Origin: Halomonas colorata
Lineage (GTDB): Bacteria; Pseudomonadota; Gammaproteobacteria; Pseudomonadales; Halomonadaceae
DNA length: 49,425 nt
Direction of reading: 5' to 3'
Assembly: GCF_014897985.1 (NCBI RefSeq)
Contig: NZ_JABUZA010000034.1
Coordinates: 1 to 49,425 of the forward strand
Shown: in pieces, positions 32,460-43,072 of the stretch
How the letters are laid out: each line of letters starts with the position of its first letter
Numbering within the stretch: the stretch's first letter is position 1
The notes under the pieces: generated by a model
The model's input: the letters and a program-made list of their open reading frames with translations, nothing else
Told to the model about the DNA's origin: nothing
The model's database searches: none
Made by a program: the position numbers and the translations under genes

Positions 32460-34221
32460 TAAACAAGCTCCGTGTCGTGAGTGGCATAGGCTGTGGAGCC
32501 CAATTATTACACCAGGCAACAAAGTCATCGGCAGGTAATGGGCGGGCATAATAAAAGCCTTGCGCAGCTTCACAACCGATAGAGCGCAGGTATGCCGCCT
32601 GTGAGGCGGTCTCAATACCTTCTGCTACTACATCGCAGCCCACCGCATGTGCCAACTGGGTAATCATAACGGCAAGCTGACGATCCACGGCATTTTTTTC
32701 AAGATCCATCACAAACGCACGGTCGATCTTTAGCGTAGAGAAGGGCAGCGTTTTTACATAAGCAAGCGATGAGTGGCCAGTGCCAAAGTCATCAATAGCC
32801 ACGGCCACGTTCATTCTGGCGAGCTGAGCCAGCTGCACGCGGGCATTTTGCATATCGCTCATTAAGCCTGACTCGGTCACTTCCAGCGCTAGAAAACGTT
32901 CAGGAATGTCATACGCTGCCAGTCGATCCAGCAGTTTTTGGGCGAAGTCTTTACGCGTTAACTGGCGCGCAGCCACATTGACCGCGATATGAAAATGATC
33001 GTTGAGCAGCCCCTGCTTTCGCCAAGTTACTATTTGCTGCATGGTTTCTTCGAGCACCCATTCGCCAATCGCCAGAATATCCCCGCTGGCTTCTGCCAAA
33101 GGAATAAAGTCTGCAGGCGAAATATGCCCAAGTTCAGGGTGGTGCCAGCGCAGCAAGGCTTCTGCACCAATAATCTGTTGGGTCGCCAAAGAGATTTTAG
33201 GCTGAAAGGCCAGCGACATCTCGCCACGCTGAGGGGCGCCGCGGATGGCTTGTTGAAGGTTGAGCCGGTGGCGTTGCTGTACTTCCAACGTTTCCTGATA
33301 GCGTTGAATGCGCAGGTTGCCGCCCCTATGCGGCAGCGCCAGCGCCGCCATATGTACCAGCCGTTCGATTTCAAAGCGCCCACTTGCCCAGCTAATTCCA
33401 ATGCGCGCATCCAGTGGCAAGAGCAAATCACCCAGCGCCTGATCCTGTTCAAAGGTGCTGAGCAACCGCGTGGCTAATTGTTCAAGCTCATATTGGTCGC
33501 TGACCGGGGTGATGACCAGGAGTTCGCTTCCGCCCCACAAGCCCAGCAGACCAATATTATCCAAATGTGCAGAGAGCTGCTGACTCGTATGTGCAATCAA
33601 CTGATCAGCGATGCTATAGCCGTGCAGCCGAACCACATTATCCAAATCATCCAAAGCGATAAATAAAAGCCCTGTGCCTGAGGCTGACAATGCAGCTTCT
33701 CGAAGTGCCTGCATTAAGCCGCGTCGATTGGGTAATTGGGTTATGGAGTCGGTGCGCGATTGGCGATTCAGCTCTTGGGTACGCTTGGCCACCATGCGCT
33801 CAAGCGTTTCGGCTTGTTGGTCGCGTACCTGATAGCGATGCTCAAGGCTAAGCGCATTGCGAATGCGCTGAAGTACCTCATCATGATTGAAGGGTTTGGT
33901 AATAAAGTCGCGTGCGCCCATATTGAGTGCGCGGTAACGAGTTTCATCGTCAATTTGTGCGGTAAGCACAATAATTGGCGGCATTTGATGGGAAAATTGT
34001 TTTTGCAGCAGGGAAATCAGTGCATAGCCATCCAGGACAGGCATCCGAATATCCAGCAGTATTAAGTCTGGCTTTTGTAGCTGACAATGAGCAAGAACAT
34101 GGCTTGGGTCGCTAATTCCATGTACCTGAGTAAAGCCGTTGTCGTCTAGCAGATCCAGTAGCAGCTCAACGTTGATAGGGTTGTCATCCACTACTAGCAC
34201 ATGTTTACTGGCTAGGTTCAT
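32449..34221 (-). CDS. REC-GGDEF-EAL response regulator (probable c-di-GMP phosphodiesterase)
   Basis: A 590-residue response regulator. The receiver domain (1-120) has Asp12/Asp13, phosphoacceptor Asp57 and Lys109. The GGDEF domain (about 150-310) is degenerate: GGSEL at 230-234. The EAL domain (about 330-575) keeps EAL at 354-356, [36 protein letters not shown] and VVAEGIET, so hydrolysis of cyclic di-GMP is expected. Its start overlaps the stop of the hybrid kinase gene (ATGA), so the two form a two-component pair. Its end overlaps hexR. Confidence 0.92.
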   Translation of the reverse strand: MNLASKHVLVVDDNPINVELLLDLLDDNGFTQVHGISDPSHVLAHCQLQKPDLILLDIRMPVLDGYALISLLQKQFSHQMPPIIVLTAQIDDETRYRALNMGARDFITKPFNHDEVLQRIRNALSLEHRYQVRDQQAETLERMVAKRTQELNRQSRTDSITQLPNRRGLMQALREAALSASGTGLLFIALDDLDNVVRLHGYSIADQLIAHTSQQLSAHLDNIGLLGLWGGSELLVITPVSDQYELEQLATRLLSTFEQDQALGDLLLPLDARIGISWASGRFEIERLVHMAALALPHRGGNLRIQRYQETLEVQQRHRLNLQQAIRGAPQRGEMSLAFQPKISLATQQIIGAEALLRWHHPELGHISPADFIPLAEASGDILAIGEWVLEETMQQIVTWRKQGLLNDHFHIAVNVAARQLTRKDFAQKLLDRLAAYDIPERFLALEVTESGLMSDMQNARVQLAQLARMNVAVAIDDFGTGHSSLAYVKTLPFSTLKIDRAFVMDLEKNAVDRQLAVMITQLAHAVGCDVVAEGIETASQAAYLRSIGCEAAQGFYYARPLPADDFVAWCNNWAPQPMPLTTRSLFNGA

Positions 34222-36830
34222 GGCTCCTTCCCTGGGGCTAGGCTAATAAACTTGGTAAGCGTGGTGGCGAGTCTATCAATATCTAAAGGTTTGGTAAGAT
34301 AGGCGTCAAAGCCTGCGGCAAGACCGTGCTTGATATCCCGTTCCATTGCGTTAGCCGATAACGCAATAATATGAATACCGCGTAACTGCTCATCTTTTTG
34401 GATTACATCCAACGCCTGAAAGCCGTTCATTCCTGGTAGGTGTATGTCCATTAATACAATGTCCGGCGGCGATTGACGCATCAACTCTAAACCAATTTCG
34501 GCACTTGGCGCCATCACTAGCTGAAGTTCCTCAATATCCTCAATGATGTCTTCCATTAGCCGTTGGTTGGTCGGGTTATCTTCGATATAGAGCAGCTTAT
34601 AAGCACGCAGGTTATTAATCGGGAAGCTAGTAATACCTGACGTATGGCGCGCAGGGTTGAGCGTCGATGGGTCGGCTATGGGTAAGGTAAACCAGAATGT
34701 GGCACCGTTGCCCAACTCGCTTTCCACGCCCACCTGTCCATTCATGCGCTCAATTAATTGGCGTGTGATCGCAAGGCCTATACCGGTACCCTCAATGGCC
34801 CCATATTCAGCATCCAGACGGTTAAAAGGTTCGAACAACTCATGATGGCGTTTCGGCGAAATTCCAAACCCAGTGTCGGTGATGTTAATACGTATGCTGT
34901 CGTCACATTGTTCGACAGCAATGGTAATTTTGCCTGCTTCACAGTTGTACTTAATGGCATTGGATAACAGATTTAAAAGGACCTGTTTGGCGCGTGTATA
35001 GTCTGCAACGACCTGGCAGGGAACGGACAGAGGCGATCGTATCAAGGTGATATCAGCCGCTTCCATCGTCGCTTCTAAAGTAGAGCAGGCATCATCTATA
35101 ACGTTTTCAATCAGAATTGGCTCAATCGAAAGGGCCATTTGGCCCGCTTCGATTCTTGCTAAGTCGAGTACTTCATTGATCAGGTTTAATAGGTGTTGAC
35201 CACTTTTTTCGATCTGATTGATTTGGCGCTGTTGTTTACTGCTTAGCGGGTCGCGGCGGCCTTTGCCCAGAAGTTGGGAAAATCCGATAATAGCGTTGAG
35301 CGGGGTGCGTAACTCGTGGCTCATCGAAGATAGAAATTCACTTTTACTTTTATTGGCTTTTTCAGCCTGATCACGGGCGGCGGCCAGGTCATGCATTACC
35401 TGTTCGCGCTCTGCCATTTGGCCATAAAGATTAATTAACAGGGCGCAGGTATCGGTAAACGGCTGTAGCCAGTCGAGCAGTCCCTGATTGAGTGGTTGCT
35501 TGCTGTTGGCAATCGCGTACATGCCAATAAGCTCTTCACCGTTAAAAATCGGCACACCCAGGTAGTTGGATAACGTCGGATGCCCAAGTGGAAAACCGCC
35601 GCGCTGGATGTGGGTATAAACGTCATTGGTCATGACGACTTCGCCAAAGGCAAATACACGACCCAGTAGCGAATTAGGGTTGGTCAGCATCATATCGCCA
35701 CTGCGCAGGCTCTCCATCAACTGACGTGACTCAGCGTTCCAGGAAAGATCGGTAATGGCATGAATTTTAAGTGCATTGGTGGTATCGGTAGGTAACACCT
35801 CGCCAATCAACGCATAGTCGCTGTCGGTTAGCTCGCGCAATGCTTCCATAAGAAACGTCCATAAGCGCTCGCCCGACATCAGCGCCTGGTAGTCGGTTAT
35901 CCCTTGGTGAAGCACTTTTAGCAGGCTCTGCTCTTTATTAGTGCGCTGGTTGGCGGCGTGTATATCGCTTAAATCGGTCAAAATGCCCAAAAATTCAACG
36001 ACTTCTCCCTGATCATTGGGGATAGTGTTGACCGCTAGATGAACGGGTATGACATGACCATCTTTGTGCTGGGCGTAGACTTCTCGGCCACGGCCAATAA
36101 TTTTAGGCTCACCGCCAGAAAGGTAGCGGGCAATAAAACCGTCGTGGTGTGAGGCGATATCGGGCGGTGTTAGAATGGCTACGTTTTTGCCAATCAACTC
36201 GTCTTCGGTATAACCAAGTAACTGCACGGCAAAAGGGTTAACGGCAATCATATTGCCAGATCGATCAATGCGCACTTTGCCGGTAGCGCTTTTAGTAAAC
36301 AGTGCCTCAAATCGGCGCGCCGTACTGGTTAGTGCTTCACTTAGTGTGCGCTGATTCAGTAGCTCTTCAACCTGTTGGGCAAGACCTTTCAAAATGTTTT
36401 GTTCACGCGCTGAAAAGCTTCTGGGCTTTCGGTCAATCAGGCAAAGAGTGCCCACGGGTAGGCTGCCGTTTGGGCGTAGGGGGTAGCCTGCATAAAAGCG
36501 GATAAACGGGGCATCACTGACCAGGTCATTATCATTAAAGCGTAGATCGTTGTATGTATCTTCTACCACCAGAAAGGCATCCTGGGCGATAGCGTGAGCG
36601 CAAAATGAAACGCGGCGCTCTGTCTCGCAGGCATCAATTCCTTGGCGTGATTTAAACCACTGACGATCTTTATCAACCAGAGAAACTAGTGCAATAGGAA
36701 CATCAAAGATTTCCCTGGCCAATTGAGTGATACGGTCAAAAGATGCTTCAAGGGGGGTGTCGAGAATATTCAGAGCCTGCAATGCCGCGAGGCGTTGTGC
36801 TTCGTTATGGGGCGTATCGGCGGCTTGCAT
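34218..36830 (-). CDS. Hybrid sensor histidine kinase (GAF-PAS-GAF-HK-REC)
   Basis: An 870-residue cytoplasmic hybrid kinase without transmembrane helices. Order: GAF 1 (about 20-165), PAS (about 170-290), GAF 2 (about 305-475), dimerisation/phosphoacceptor domain with His505 in SSMSHELRTPLN, ATPase domain (about 610-720: LLSNAIKYN, DTGFGI, GTGIGLAI) and a receiver (about 745-865) with Asp795 in PDIVLMDIHLPGMNG and Lys847. It probably phosphorylates its own receiver and that of the EAL regulator encoded next, overlapping by four bases. The stimulus is unknown; two GAF domains and a PAS suggest a small ligand, redox or light. Confidence 0.92.
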   Translation of the reverse strand: MQAADTPHNEAQRLAALQALNILDTPLEASFDRITQLAREIFDVPIALVSLVDKDRQWFKSRQGIDACETERRVSFCAHAIAQDAFLVVEDTYNDLRFNDNDLVSDAPFIRFYAGYPLRPNGSLPVGTLCLIDRKPRSFSAREQNILKGLAQQVEELLNQRTLSEALTSTARRFEALFTKSATGKVRIDRSGNMIAVNPFAVQLLGYTEDELIGKNVAILTPPDIASHHDGFIARYLSGGEPKIIGRGREVYAQHKDGHVIPVHLAVNTIPNDQGEVVEFLGILTDLSDIHAANQRTNKEQSLLKVLHQGITDYQALMSGERLWTFLMEALRELTDSDYALIGEVLPTDTTNALKIHAITDLSWNAESRQLMESLRSGDMMLTNPNSLLGRVFAFGEVVMTNDVYTHIQRGGFPLGHPTLSNYLGVPIFNGEELIGMYAIANSKQPLNQGLLDWLQPFTDTCALLINLYGQMAEREQVMHDLAAARDQAEKANKSKSEFLSSMSHELRTPLNAIIGFSQLLGKGRRDPLSSKQQRQINQIEKSGQHLLNLINEVLDLARIEAGQMALSIEPILIENVIDDACSTLEATMEAADITLIRSPLSVPCQVVADYTRAKQVLLNLLSNAIKYNCEAGKITIAVEQCDDSIRINITDTGFGISPKRHHELFEPFNRLDAEYGAIEGTGIGLAITRQLIERMNGQVGVESELGNGATFWFTLPIADPSTLNPARHTSGITSFPINNLRAYKLLYIEDNPTNQRLMEDIIEDIEELQLVMAPSAEIGLELMRQSPPDIVLMDIHLPGMNGFQALDVIQKDEQLRGIHIIALSANAMERDIKHGLAAGFDAYLTKPLDIDRLATTLTKFISLAPGKEP

Positions 36831-36897
36831 AAGGTTCCTAAATGAAAAAAATATGTAAAGTAATGTATGTCTATTATCGGTCGCTGATTAATAAACT

Positions 36898-38253
36898 TTA
36901 ACCAAGCCGAAGTAAGTTTATTAGCCAGCGCCGGTAGGGAGGATGTAAAAATCGGCTTGTAGCACGCTTTGCCTGATGAAATACACTACGTAAATGGCTA
37001 AAGCGATCGAATCCACTACGCCCGTGATACGCACCCATGCCGCTTTCGCCCACGCCGCCAAACGGCAGAGTGGGAACGGCGTGATGCAGCAGCGTTTCAT
37101 TAAAGACCAGGGCGCCGGAACGCGTGGTCTTTAACAGCCGCGATTGTAGCGTTTTATCGTTGGTAAAGGCATAGAGGGCAAGTGCATGCGGGCGCGCGTT
37201 AATGAATGTAAGCGCGGCGTCGATGCTTTTGACGCTAATGACAGGCAGTCCTCGGCCAAAAATCTCCTCGCGCATGATGCGTAGATCCTGGGTCGGGTCT
37301 ATGACCAGCGAGGGCGCGTAGTCACCATGATCAATGACACGGCAGCCATGGTTACGCGCTTGTGCCAACATTTCTTCAATGCGCTGTTGATGCGCTTCAT
37401 TGATGGGCTGTGTTACCTCGCGGCTATCCGGGCGCTGATGCACAATAGCGCGGCTTAAAGCGCTTATCAGCGCATCTAAATGACGGCTTTCCACCAGCAC
37501 ATAGTCCGGCGCGAGGCACGTTTGGCCACCGTTAAACGCTTTGCCGAAGATAATTGCAGCGGCGGCTTTATCCATGTCAGCATCGCCTGCCACCAGCACA
37601 GGCGATTTGCCGCCCAGCTCCAGGGTGACCGGGGTAAGGTTTGCCGCCGCGGCACTGGCTACTTGGCGCCCCACGCTGGTCGAGCCGGTAAATACCAGAT
37701 GATCAAAGGGCAGCGCACTAAATTCCTGCGCGATTGATGCGTCGCCCTGGATTACCGAGAGTTCGTCCTGAGTAAAATATTGCGCGACCAGACGTGCAAG
37801 CAGAGCGCTGGTGTGCGGGGACAGCTCACTAGGCTTCAGCATCACCACGTTGCCTGCCGCAAAGGCGTCAATGACGGGCATTAATGCCAAACTCCACGGG
37901 TAGTTCCAAGGCGAGATAACCCCCACGATGCCTAACGGCTGGGGTGAGATGCGCGCTCGGGCGGGCAGTAAACGCCAAGGCATGCTAGCGCGCCAAGGTC
38001 GCATCCAGTGCCAAAGGTGGCGGCGCGTATAGCTAATCGCCTGTATCACGCTGTTAATTTCTGCCAGGCGGATTTCGACGGCACTACGCTGACCGAAGTC
38101 CGCCTGAATGGCGCGAACAATGTCGTGCTGATGCCGCTTGGTCATTTGCGCTAAACGCGCCAGGCGCTTGCGCCTCACACTTAACGTTGGGAAAGGGGTC
38201 TGATTAACAGCATGCCGCTGGGCGTTAAAAATGCCTGTTAAATCGTGCGTCAT
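36898..38253 (-). CDS. Coniferyl-type aldehyde dehydrogenase
   Basis: A 451-residue NAD(P)-dependent aldehyde dehydrogenase of the short class that includes coniferyl aldehyde dehydrogenase (CalB) and fatty aldehyde dehydrogenases. The catalytic residues are Cys246 (FNGGQTCLAPDYVLV) and Glu212 (LELGGKSP); SPWNYPW carries the oxyanion Asn. The C-terminal LPFGGVGESGMGAYHGRSGFDRFSHLRSVF and the trailing hydrophobic segment are typical of membrane-associated members. No lignin or phenylpropanoid genes are nearby, so the substrate may be another medium-chain or aromatic aldehyde. Confidence 0.82.
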   Translation of the reverse strand: MTHDLTGIFNAQRHAVNQTPFPTLSVRRKRLARLAQMTKRHQHDIVRAIQADFGQRSAVEIRLAEINSVIQAISYTRRHLWHWMRPWRASMPWRLLPARARISPQPLGIVGVISPWNYPWSLALMPVIDAFAAGNVVMLKPSELSPHTSALLARLVAQYFTQDELSVIQGDASIAQEFSALPFDHLVFTGSTSVGRQVASAAAANLTPVTLELGGKSPVLVAGDADMDKAAAAIIFGKAFNGGQTCLAPDYVLVESRHLDALISALSRAIVHQRPDSREVTQPINEAHQQRIEEMLAQARNHGCRVIDHGDYAPSLVIDPTQDLRIMREEIFGRGLPVISVKSIDAALTFINARPHALALYAFTNDKTLQSRLLKTTRSGALVFNETLLHHAVPTLPFGGVGESGMGAYHGRSGFDRFSHLRSVFHQAKRATSRFLHPPYRRWLINLLRLG

Positions 38254-38414
38254 AGCCTCTCCTTATTTCTCGCCTGATTGTTCGTACCTGAATGTCATGG
38301 GCGAAATAGCTGTCGCGATAAGCGCCAGGTTAACTGAGTTAAGCGTCAACCGGGGTTAATGATAAAGTAACGCCAGATGACAAGAGGCGACCACCTCGCA
38401 TTTCGGGAGATACC

Positions 38415-39560
38415 ATGCCTACATGTCCGCTAAAGCTCTCTAGTTTATCTGCCATGAGCGATATTAAAGCAAGCCAGTGGGACGCCTTGGCTGGCGATCA
38501 GCCGTTTTTGCGCCATGCCTTTTTAAATGCACTGGAACTCAGCGGCTCGGTAAGCCGTGAGACAGGGTGGGAGCCATGCCATGCCTGCGTTTGGCAGGGC
38601 GACCAGCTGGTCGGCGCACTGCCAATGTACCGTAAGCATCATTCGTACGGTGAATACGTATTCGATTGGGGGTGGGCTGAAGCTTTTGAAAAAGCGGGTG
38701 GAGACTACTACCCCAAGATACTCAGCGCCATTCCATTTACTCCCGTTCCAGGCATGCGCACGTTGTTGGCCAAAACGTTTGATGTAGATGCGGTTCGCGC
38801 GCTGCTGGCCTCCGCTTGGCAGTCACTGTGTGAGCAACAGTCGCTCTCCAGCTGGCACTTACTGTTTGCCGATGAAAACGACGTGGCGGCCTGGCAGGCC
38901 CAGTTCCCTGAGTTGATTGCCCGTGAAGGCGTGCAGTTTCAGTGGCGGGATGCAGGCTTTGGCGACTTTGATGGCTTTTTGGCAAGCCTCACCTCCAAAC
39001 GCCGCAAAATGATCAAGCGTGAGCGACGTCTGGTCGCCGAGCAGGGGCTCACGCTGGCTCGCCTGGAAGGCGAGAACATTTCGCCGGAGGCGATGACCCA
39101 CTTCTATCGCTGTTATTCGATGACATACCTGGAGCGGGGTCGCTCCCCTTATCTGAACAAGGCATTTTTTGAGCAGTTGCGCCAAACCATGCCTGAAGCG
39201 CTGATGCTGGTGCAGGCGCGTCTGGATGGTCAGCCGGTCGCGTCGGCCCTTTACTTTCGTAATGAAAAAACGCTTTATGGCCGCTATTGGGGCAGTGAGG
39301 TGGTTGCTGACTGCCTGCATTTTGAAGCCTGTTATTATCAAGGCATAGAGTACTGCTTACAGCGGGGGTTGACACTTTTTGACCCCGGTACCCAAGGCGA
39401 GCATAAGTTAATACGCGGTTTTGCGCCCCAACGCATACGCTCGCTGCACTATTTGGCTCATCCAGGCCTCGCGGCCGGCGTTGCCCAGTTCTGTCAGCAG
39501 GAAGGTGCGCATATCAACGCGTACCGGGAAGCGGCTTATAAAGCCTTGCCATTCAAATAA
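38415..39560 (+). CDS. GNAT-like / FemAB-type protein (DUF482, COG3146)
   Basis: A 381-residue protein of the DUF482 family, an acyltransferase fold related to GNAT and FemAB proteins and annotated in many genomes as predicted peptidoglycan-related or N-acetyltransferase. Family segments visible are QPFLRHAFLNALELSGSV, GWEPCHACVWQGDQLVGALPMYRKHHSYGEYVFDWGWAEAF, LTSKRRKMIKRERR and ALYFRNEKTLYGRYWGS, then FDPGTQGEHKLIRGFAPQRIRSLH. GGGAG precedes the ATG. It stands directly before the ftsB-to-rpoS block. The reaction has not been shown to my knowledge. Confidence 0.78.
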   Translation: MPTCPLKLSSLSAMSDIKASQWDALAGDQPFLRHAFLNALELSGSVSRETGWEPCHACVWQGDQLVGALPMYRKHHSYGEYVFDWGWAEAFEKAGGDYYPKILSAIPFTPVPGMRTLLAKTFDVDAVRALLASAWQSLCEQQSLSSWHLLFADENDVAAWQAQFPELIAREGVQFQWRDAGFGDFDGFLASLTSKRRKMIKRERRLVAEQGLTLARLEGENISPEAMTHFYRCYSMTYLERGRSPYLNKAFFEQLRQTMPEALMLVQARLDGQPVASALYFRNEKTLYGRYWGSEVVADCLHFEACYYQGIEYCLQRGLTLFDPGTQGEHKLIRGFAPQRIRSLHYLAHPGLAAGVAQFCQQEGAHINAYREAAYKALPFK

Positions 39561-39671
39561 TGTGCGGCTCGCTGATGGTTCTGCATAATGGCATAATGCG
39601 CGCCGTTACCGTGGATGGCTGTAGCTTCTTTAATCCTTATATCATTTAGTCTTTATGTCAGGAGATCGGTG

Positions 39672-40013
39672 ATGCACAAATGGCTGGTGGTTGCGCTACT
39701 TGCCGTGCTGGGCTTGCTCCAATATACGCTGTGGTTGGGCAATGGTGGCTTACGTGATCTGCAAGTAGTGGAACAACGCGTTGCGATGCAAGAGGCCGAT
39801 AACCTGCCCATGCGTGAACGTAACGCCCGTCTGGCGGCCGAGGTCACCGATCTCAAAAACGGCTTGGATGCTATCGAAGAGCGTGCCCGAAGCGATATGG
39901 GCATGGTTCGCAGCGATGAGCAATTTTTCTGGGTACCCGGGGTGGCGATCGCGACCGAACTGATAGGCATTAACGCAGGCTTGGTGACCCAGCCTCGGCT
40001 GAACCGAGAGTAA
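39672..40013 (+). CDS. ftsB: Cell division protein FtsB
   Basis: A 113-residue bitopic membrane protein of the FtsQLB divisome complex. It has a short cytoplasmic start, one membrane helix (WLVVALLAVLGLLQYTLWLG), a coiled coil (about 25-70, VVEQRVAMQEADNLPMRERNARLAAEVTDLKNGLDAIEERARSDMGMV) and the conserved DEQFFWV near the end. AGGAG precedes the ATG at 39672, so the upstream start at 39615 is rejected. As in E. coli it is followed by ispD and ispF. Confidence 0.92.
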   Translation: MHKWLVVALLAVLGLLQYTLWLGNGGLRDLQVVEQRVAMQEADNLPMRERNARLAAEVTDLKNGLDAIEERARSDMGMVRSDEQFFWVPGVAIATELIGINAGLVTQPRLNRE

Positions 40014-40059
40014 TCTGCACAGTGAATGCATTTGCGATGAGTAAGCTCGGAGAGTGGCG

Positions 40060-40758
40060 GTGAGCAGGGCATTGTGGTTAGTGGTGCCCGCTGCGGGCCA
40101 AGGGCGACGTATGGGCGCCGATAAGCCCAAACAGTATTTGATGCTGGATGAGCAACCCATCCTTGCGCGCACCCTGGCGCGGCTTTATCAGGCGTTTCCG
40201 CACGCCACGCTGGTGCTGTGCCTGGATGCCGACGACCGCTGGTTTCAGCCTGACTGGGTGCCCTTTGCCCACTGGCAGCGCGTGCCCGGCGGTACGGAGC
40301 GTATGGACAGCGTATTGAATGCGCTGCATGCCATGCAGGCGCGCGACAACGACATTGTGATGGTGCACGACGTGGCGCGCCCGTGTATTACCCCGGGGGA
40401 TCTGCGGGCGCTTTATCAGGCCGCATCAACTCACGCAGGCGGTGCGCTATTGGCGATGCCTGTGGCCGATACCATGAAGCGGGCCAATGCCGAGCAGCTG
40501 AGCGCCCATACCGAACCCCGCGATGGGCTTTGGCATGCTCTGACGCCTCAGGGGTTTTCCTACGCGCTGCTGCGTCAGGCGCTCGAGAGCGCCCGGCATC
40601 AAAAGCGAGTAGTGACCGATGAAGCTTCGGCGGTCGAAGCGCTGGGCCATCAACCACGCTTAGTCAGCGGACGTCGGGACAATTTAAAAGTCACCCATCC
40701 TGATGATCTTGCCCTTGCTGCCGCTATTTTAGCAGCACAAACAGACCCGCTTATTTAG
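40060..40758 (+). CDS. ispD: 2-C-methyl-D-erythritol 4-phosphate cytidylyltransferase IspD
   Basis: Joins CTP to methylerythritol phosphate in the non-mevalonate isoprenoid pathway. The CTP-binding loop is VVPAAGQGRRMGADKPKQY and the further motifs VMVHDVARPC, ALTPQGFSYALL and VVTDEASAVEALG are in the right order. The 232-residue length is normal. The GTG at 40060, seven bases after GGAG, is preferred to the GTG at 40054, which overlaps that site. ispF begins nine bases after the stop. Confidence 0.94.
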   Translation: MSRALWLVVPAAGQGRRMGADKPKQYLMLDEQPILARTLARLYQAFPHATLVLCLDADDRWFQPDWVPFAHWQRVPGGTERMDSVLNALHAMQARDNDIVMVHDVARPCITPGDLRALYQAASTHAGGALLAMPVADTMKRANAEQLSAHTEPRDGLWHALTPQGFSYALLRQALESARHQKRVVTDEASAVEALGHQPRLVSGRRDNLKVTHPDDLALAAAILAAQTDPLI

Positions 40759-40767
40759 GAGCGCCTA

Positions 40768-41256
40768 ATGCGTATTGGCCATGGATTTGACGTTCACCGC
40801 TTCGGCCCCGGCGACCATTTAATGATCGGTGGCGTTAAACTGCCGTTTTCGCAGGGCTTTGTAGCCCACTCCGATGGTGATGTATTGCTGCATGCGATTA
40901 GCGACGCGCTTTTAGGCGCCTGCGCGCTAGGCGATATCGGTCACCACTTCCCTGATACGGACGCCGAATGGGAAGGCGCGGACAGCCGAGCGCTGCTGCG
41001 TCATGTCATGGTTCTGGTTCAGGCTGAAGGTTTTGGCATTGTTAACCTGGACGCCACGCTGATGGCTCAGGCGCCGAAAATGGCACCGCATATTGAAATA
41101 ATGCGCCAAACCATCGCTGATACGCTGGGCGTTTCGCTTGGTCAGGTGAACGTTAAGGCGACTACGACTGAGCAGTTAGGATTTACCGGGCGTGGGGAAG
41201 GAATTGCCGCTGAAGCCGTGGTATTGCTCGGCCGGCTTGAGGAACCCAATGAGTAA
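40768..41256 (+). CDS. ispF: 2-C-methyl-D-erythritol 2,4-cyclodiphosphate synthase IspF
   Basis: Forms the cyclic diphosphate in the methylerythritol phosphate pathway, acting after IspD and IspE. The 162-residue protein shows the zinc ligands Asp8 and His10 in [17 protein letters not shown] and the His in [18 protein letters not shown]. The later [24 protein letters not shown] is the conserved C-terminus. AGGAG precedes the ATG. Its end overlaps truD by eight bases. Confidence 0.95.
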   Translation: MRIGHGFDVHRFGPGDHLMIGGVKLPFSQGFVAHSDGDVLLHAISDALLGACALGDIGHHFPDTDAEWEGADSRALLRHVMVLVQAEGFGIVNLDATLMAQAPKMAPHIEIMRQTIADTLGVSLGQVNVKATTTEQLGFTGRGEGIAAEAVVLLGRLEEPNE

Positions 41257-42289
41257 GCTTCCTAGCTGGCAGCGCCGTTTGGATGACACGTTTGGGCCGC
41301 CCAGGCCCGGCCAGTATCGTGCCCAGCCTGAAGATTTTCTGGTTGATGAACACTTGGACTTCACCCCGGAAGCGCACGGAGAACACCTTTGGCTGCGGCT
41401 TGAGAAACGCAATCAGACCACGCTGGATGTGGTGAAAAGCTTAAGCCGACTGTGTGGCGTTACCCAGCGGGATATTGGCTATTCGGGCATGAAGGATCGG
41501 ATTGCCGTCACGCGCCAGTGGCTAAGCGTGCATTTGCCTGGGCGCGAAGCGCCTGACAATCTGGCTGCCTCGCTTGCGGCGCTAGGGATTAAGGTGTTGG
41601 AGCAGGCCCGCCACCCGCGCAAGTTAAAGCGCGGCGTTCATCGCACAAATGGTTTTACTCTGCGCTTAACGGGCGAGGCCATCCAGGCCGATGATTTTGA
41701 AAACCGTTGGCAGGCGCTATGCAGGCAGGGCGTACCCAACTATTTTGGTCCCCAGCGCTTTGGCCCTGAAGGGCGCAATTTACACCGCGCCGAGGCACTG
41801 CTGGCGCGCGGTTGGCGTAAGCGCGATGATCGACAAGGGATGCTGCTTTCCACCGCGCGAAGCTTTCTGTTTAACGAACTGTTAAGCACCCGGCTGTCGG
41901 ACGGCACCTGGAACCAGCCTGTCGCGGGCGATACGCTGATGTTAGACGGCACGCAAAGCGTGTTTAACGTCGATTCAGTGGATGAAAGCCTGATATCCCG
42001 CGCCGCTGAGCTGGACGTGCATCCAACCGGCGTGCTGTGGGGCGTGGGTGACAAAGCCTCTGAAGATGCAGCGAGCTATGAAACGCAGCTATCCCAGCAG
42101 TACCCTGCGCTGTGTGCCGGTTTAGAACAAAGCGGTGTGAAGCGGTCGCGCAGAGCCTTGCGCATGCGATTAACCGCGCCCCAGCTCACCTGGGAATCCG
42201 ATGCCGTGCTACTCTCGTTTGCGTTACCACGAGGCAGCTTTGCTACTGCCGTCATCGGTGAGTTGATTCACCACCCCGATATGGCGTGA
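41249..42289 (+). CDS. truD: tRNA pseudouridine(13) synthase TruD
   Basis: Makes pseudouridine at position 13 of certain tRNAs. The 346-residue protein carries the catalytic Asp in [18 protein letters not shown], and also [20 protein letters not shown] and [16 protein letters not shown], all hallmarks of TruD. TGAGGAA precedes the ATG at 41249, which lies inside the end of ispF, so the two are translationally coupled. The longer frame from 41192 is rejected. Confidence 0.95.
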   Translation: MSKLPSWQRRLDDTFGPPRPGQYRAQPEDFLVDEHLDFTPEAHGEHLWLRLEKRNQTTLDVVKSLSRLCGVTQRDIGYSGMKDRIAVTRQWLSVHLPGREAPDNLAASLAALGIKVLEQARHPRKLKRGVHRTNGFTLRLTGEAIQADDFENRWQALCRQGVPNYFGPQRFGPEGRNLHRAEALLARGWRKRDDRQGMLLSTARSFLFNELLSTRLSDGTWNQPVAGDTLMLDGTQSVFNVDSVDESLISRAAELDVHPTGVLWGVGDKASEDAASYETQLSQQYPALCAGLEQSGVKRSRRALRMRLTAPQLTWESDAVLLSFALPRGSFATAVIGELIHHPDMA

Positions 42290-42325
42290 TAGACACGGCT
42301 ACGCTTGATAAACAAGGAGACTTCC

Positions 42326-43072
42326 ATGCGGCGACTGCTGCTTTCCAATGACGACGGCGTCCATGCCCCTGGGCTTAAAGCGCTGCATGACGCGCTGCAG
42401 GCGCATGCCAATCTGCGTGTTGTGGCACCGGATCGCGATCGTAGCGGGGCAAGTAACTCCTTGACGTTATCGCGGCCGCTCTCGTTGACGGCGCTAGATA
42501 ATGGTTTTTATAGCGTTGACGGCACGCCCGCTGACTGCGTTTATTTAGGTGTTAACGGCGTATGGGACGAGCATCCCGATCTGGTGATATCCGGCATTAA
42601 TCATGGCAGTAATCTAGGGGATGATGTGCTTTACTCAGGTACCGTCGCCGCTGCCATGGAAGGGCGTAATCTGGGCATGACCGCAATTGCTATGTCGCTA
42701 TGCGGTGAGCGCTACTTTGATACCGCCGGTAAAGTGGCTGCCAGCCTGATCGGCGCGGCCGACAGGCTCTCCTTGCCCCCCAGAACGCTGTTGAACGTTA
42801 ACGTACCGGATGTGCCCTGGTCGTCCATCAAGGGCGTCAAGGTGACGCGTCTTGGGTATAGAGGGCCTGCTGAAAAGCCGCTGCCCGTTGAAGACCCACG
42901 CGGACGTACGCGCTACTGGATTGCGCCGGTGGCTGCTAATGCCGACGATGGCGAAGATACCGACTTTGCGGCTATTGAAGCCGGTTTCGTGTCGATTACC
43001 CCGTTGCAAACCGATTTAACGCGCCATCCAGCGCGCCGTGATGTGCAGGACTGGTTGGATGCCTTTGCCTGA
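42326..43072 (+). CDS. surE: 5'/3'-nucleotidase SurE
   Basis: A stationary-phase survival phosphatase acting on nucleoside monophosphates (and exopolyphosphate in E. coli). The 248-residue protein has the metal-binding Asp pair in [13 protein letters not shown], a conserved Ser in GASNSLTL, and [25 protein letters not shown] with the third metal ligand Asn. AAGGAG lies just before the ATG at 42326. Its last 14 bases overlap pcm. Confidence 0.95.
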   Translation: MRRLLLSNDDGVHAPGLKALHDALQAHANLRVVAPDRDRSGASNSLTLSRPLSLTALDNGFYSVDGTPADCVYLGVNGVWDEHPDLVISGINHGSNLGDDVLYSGTVAAAMEGRNLGMTAIAMSLCGERYFDTAGKVAASLIGAADRLSLPPRTLLNVNVPDVPWSSIKGVKVTRLGYRGPAEKPLPVEDPRGRTRYWIAPVAANADDGEDTDFAAIEAGFVSITPLQTDLTRHPARRDVQDWLDAFA

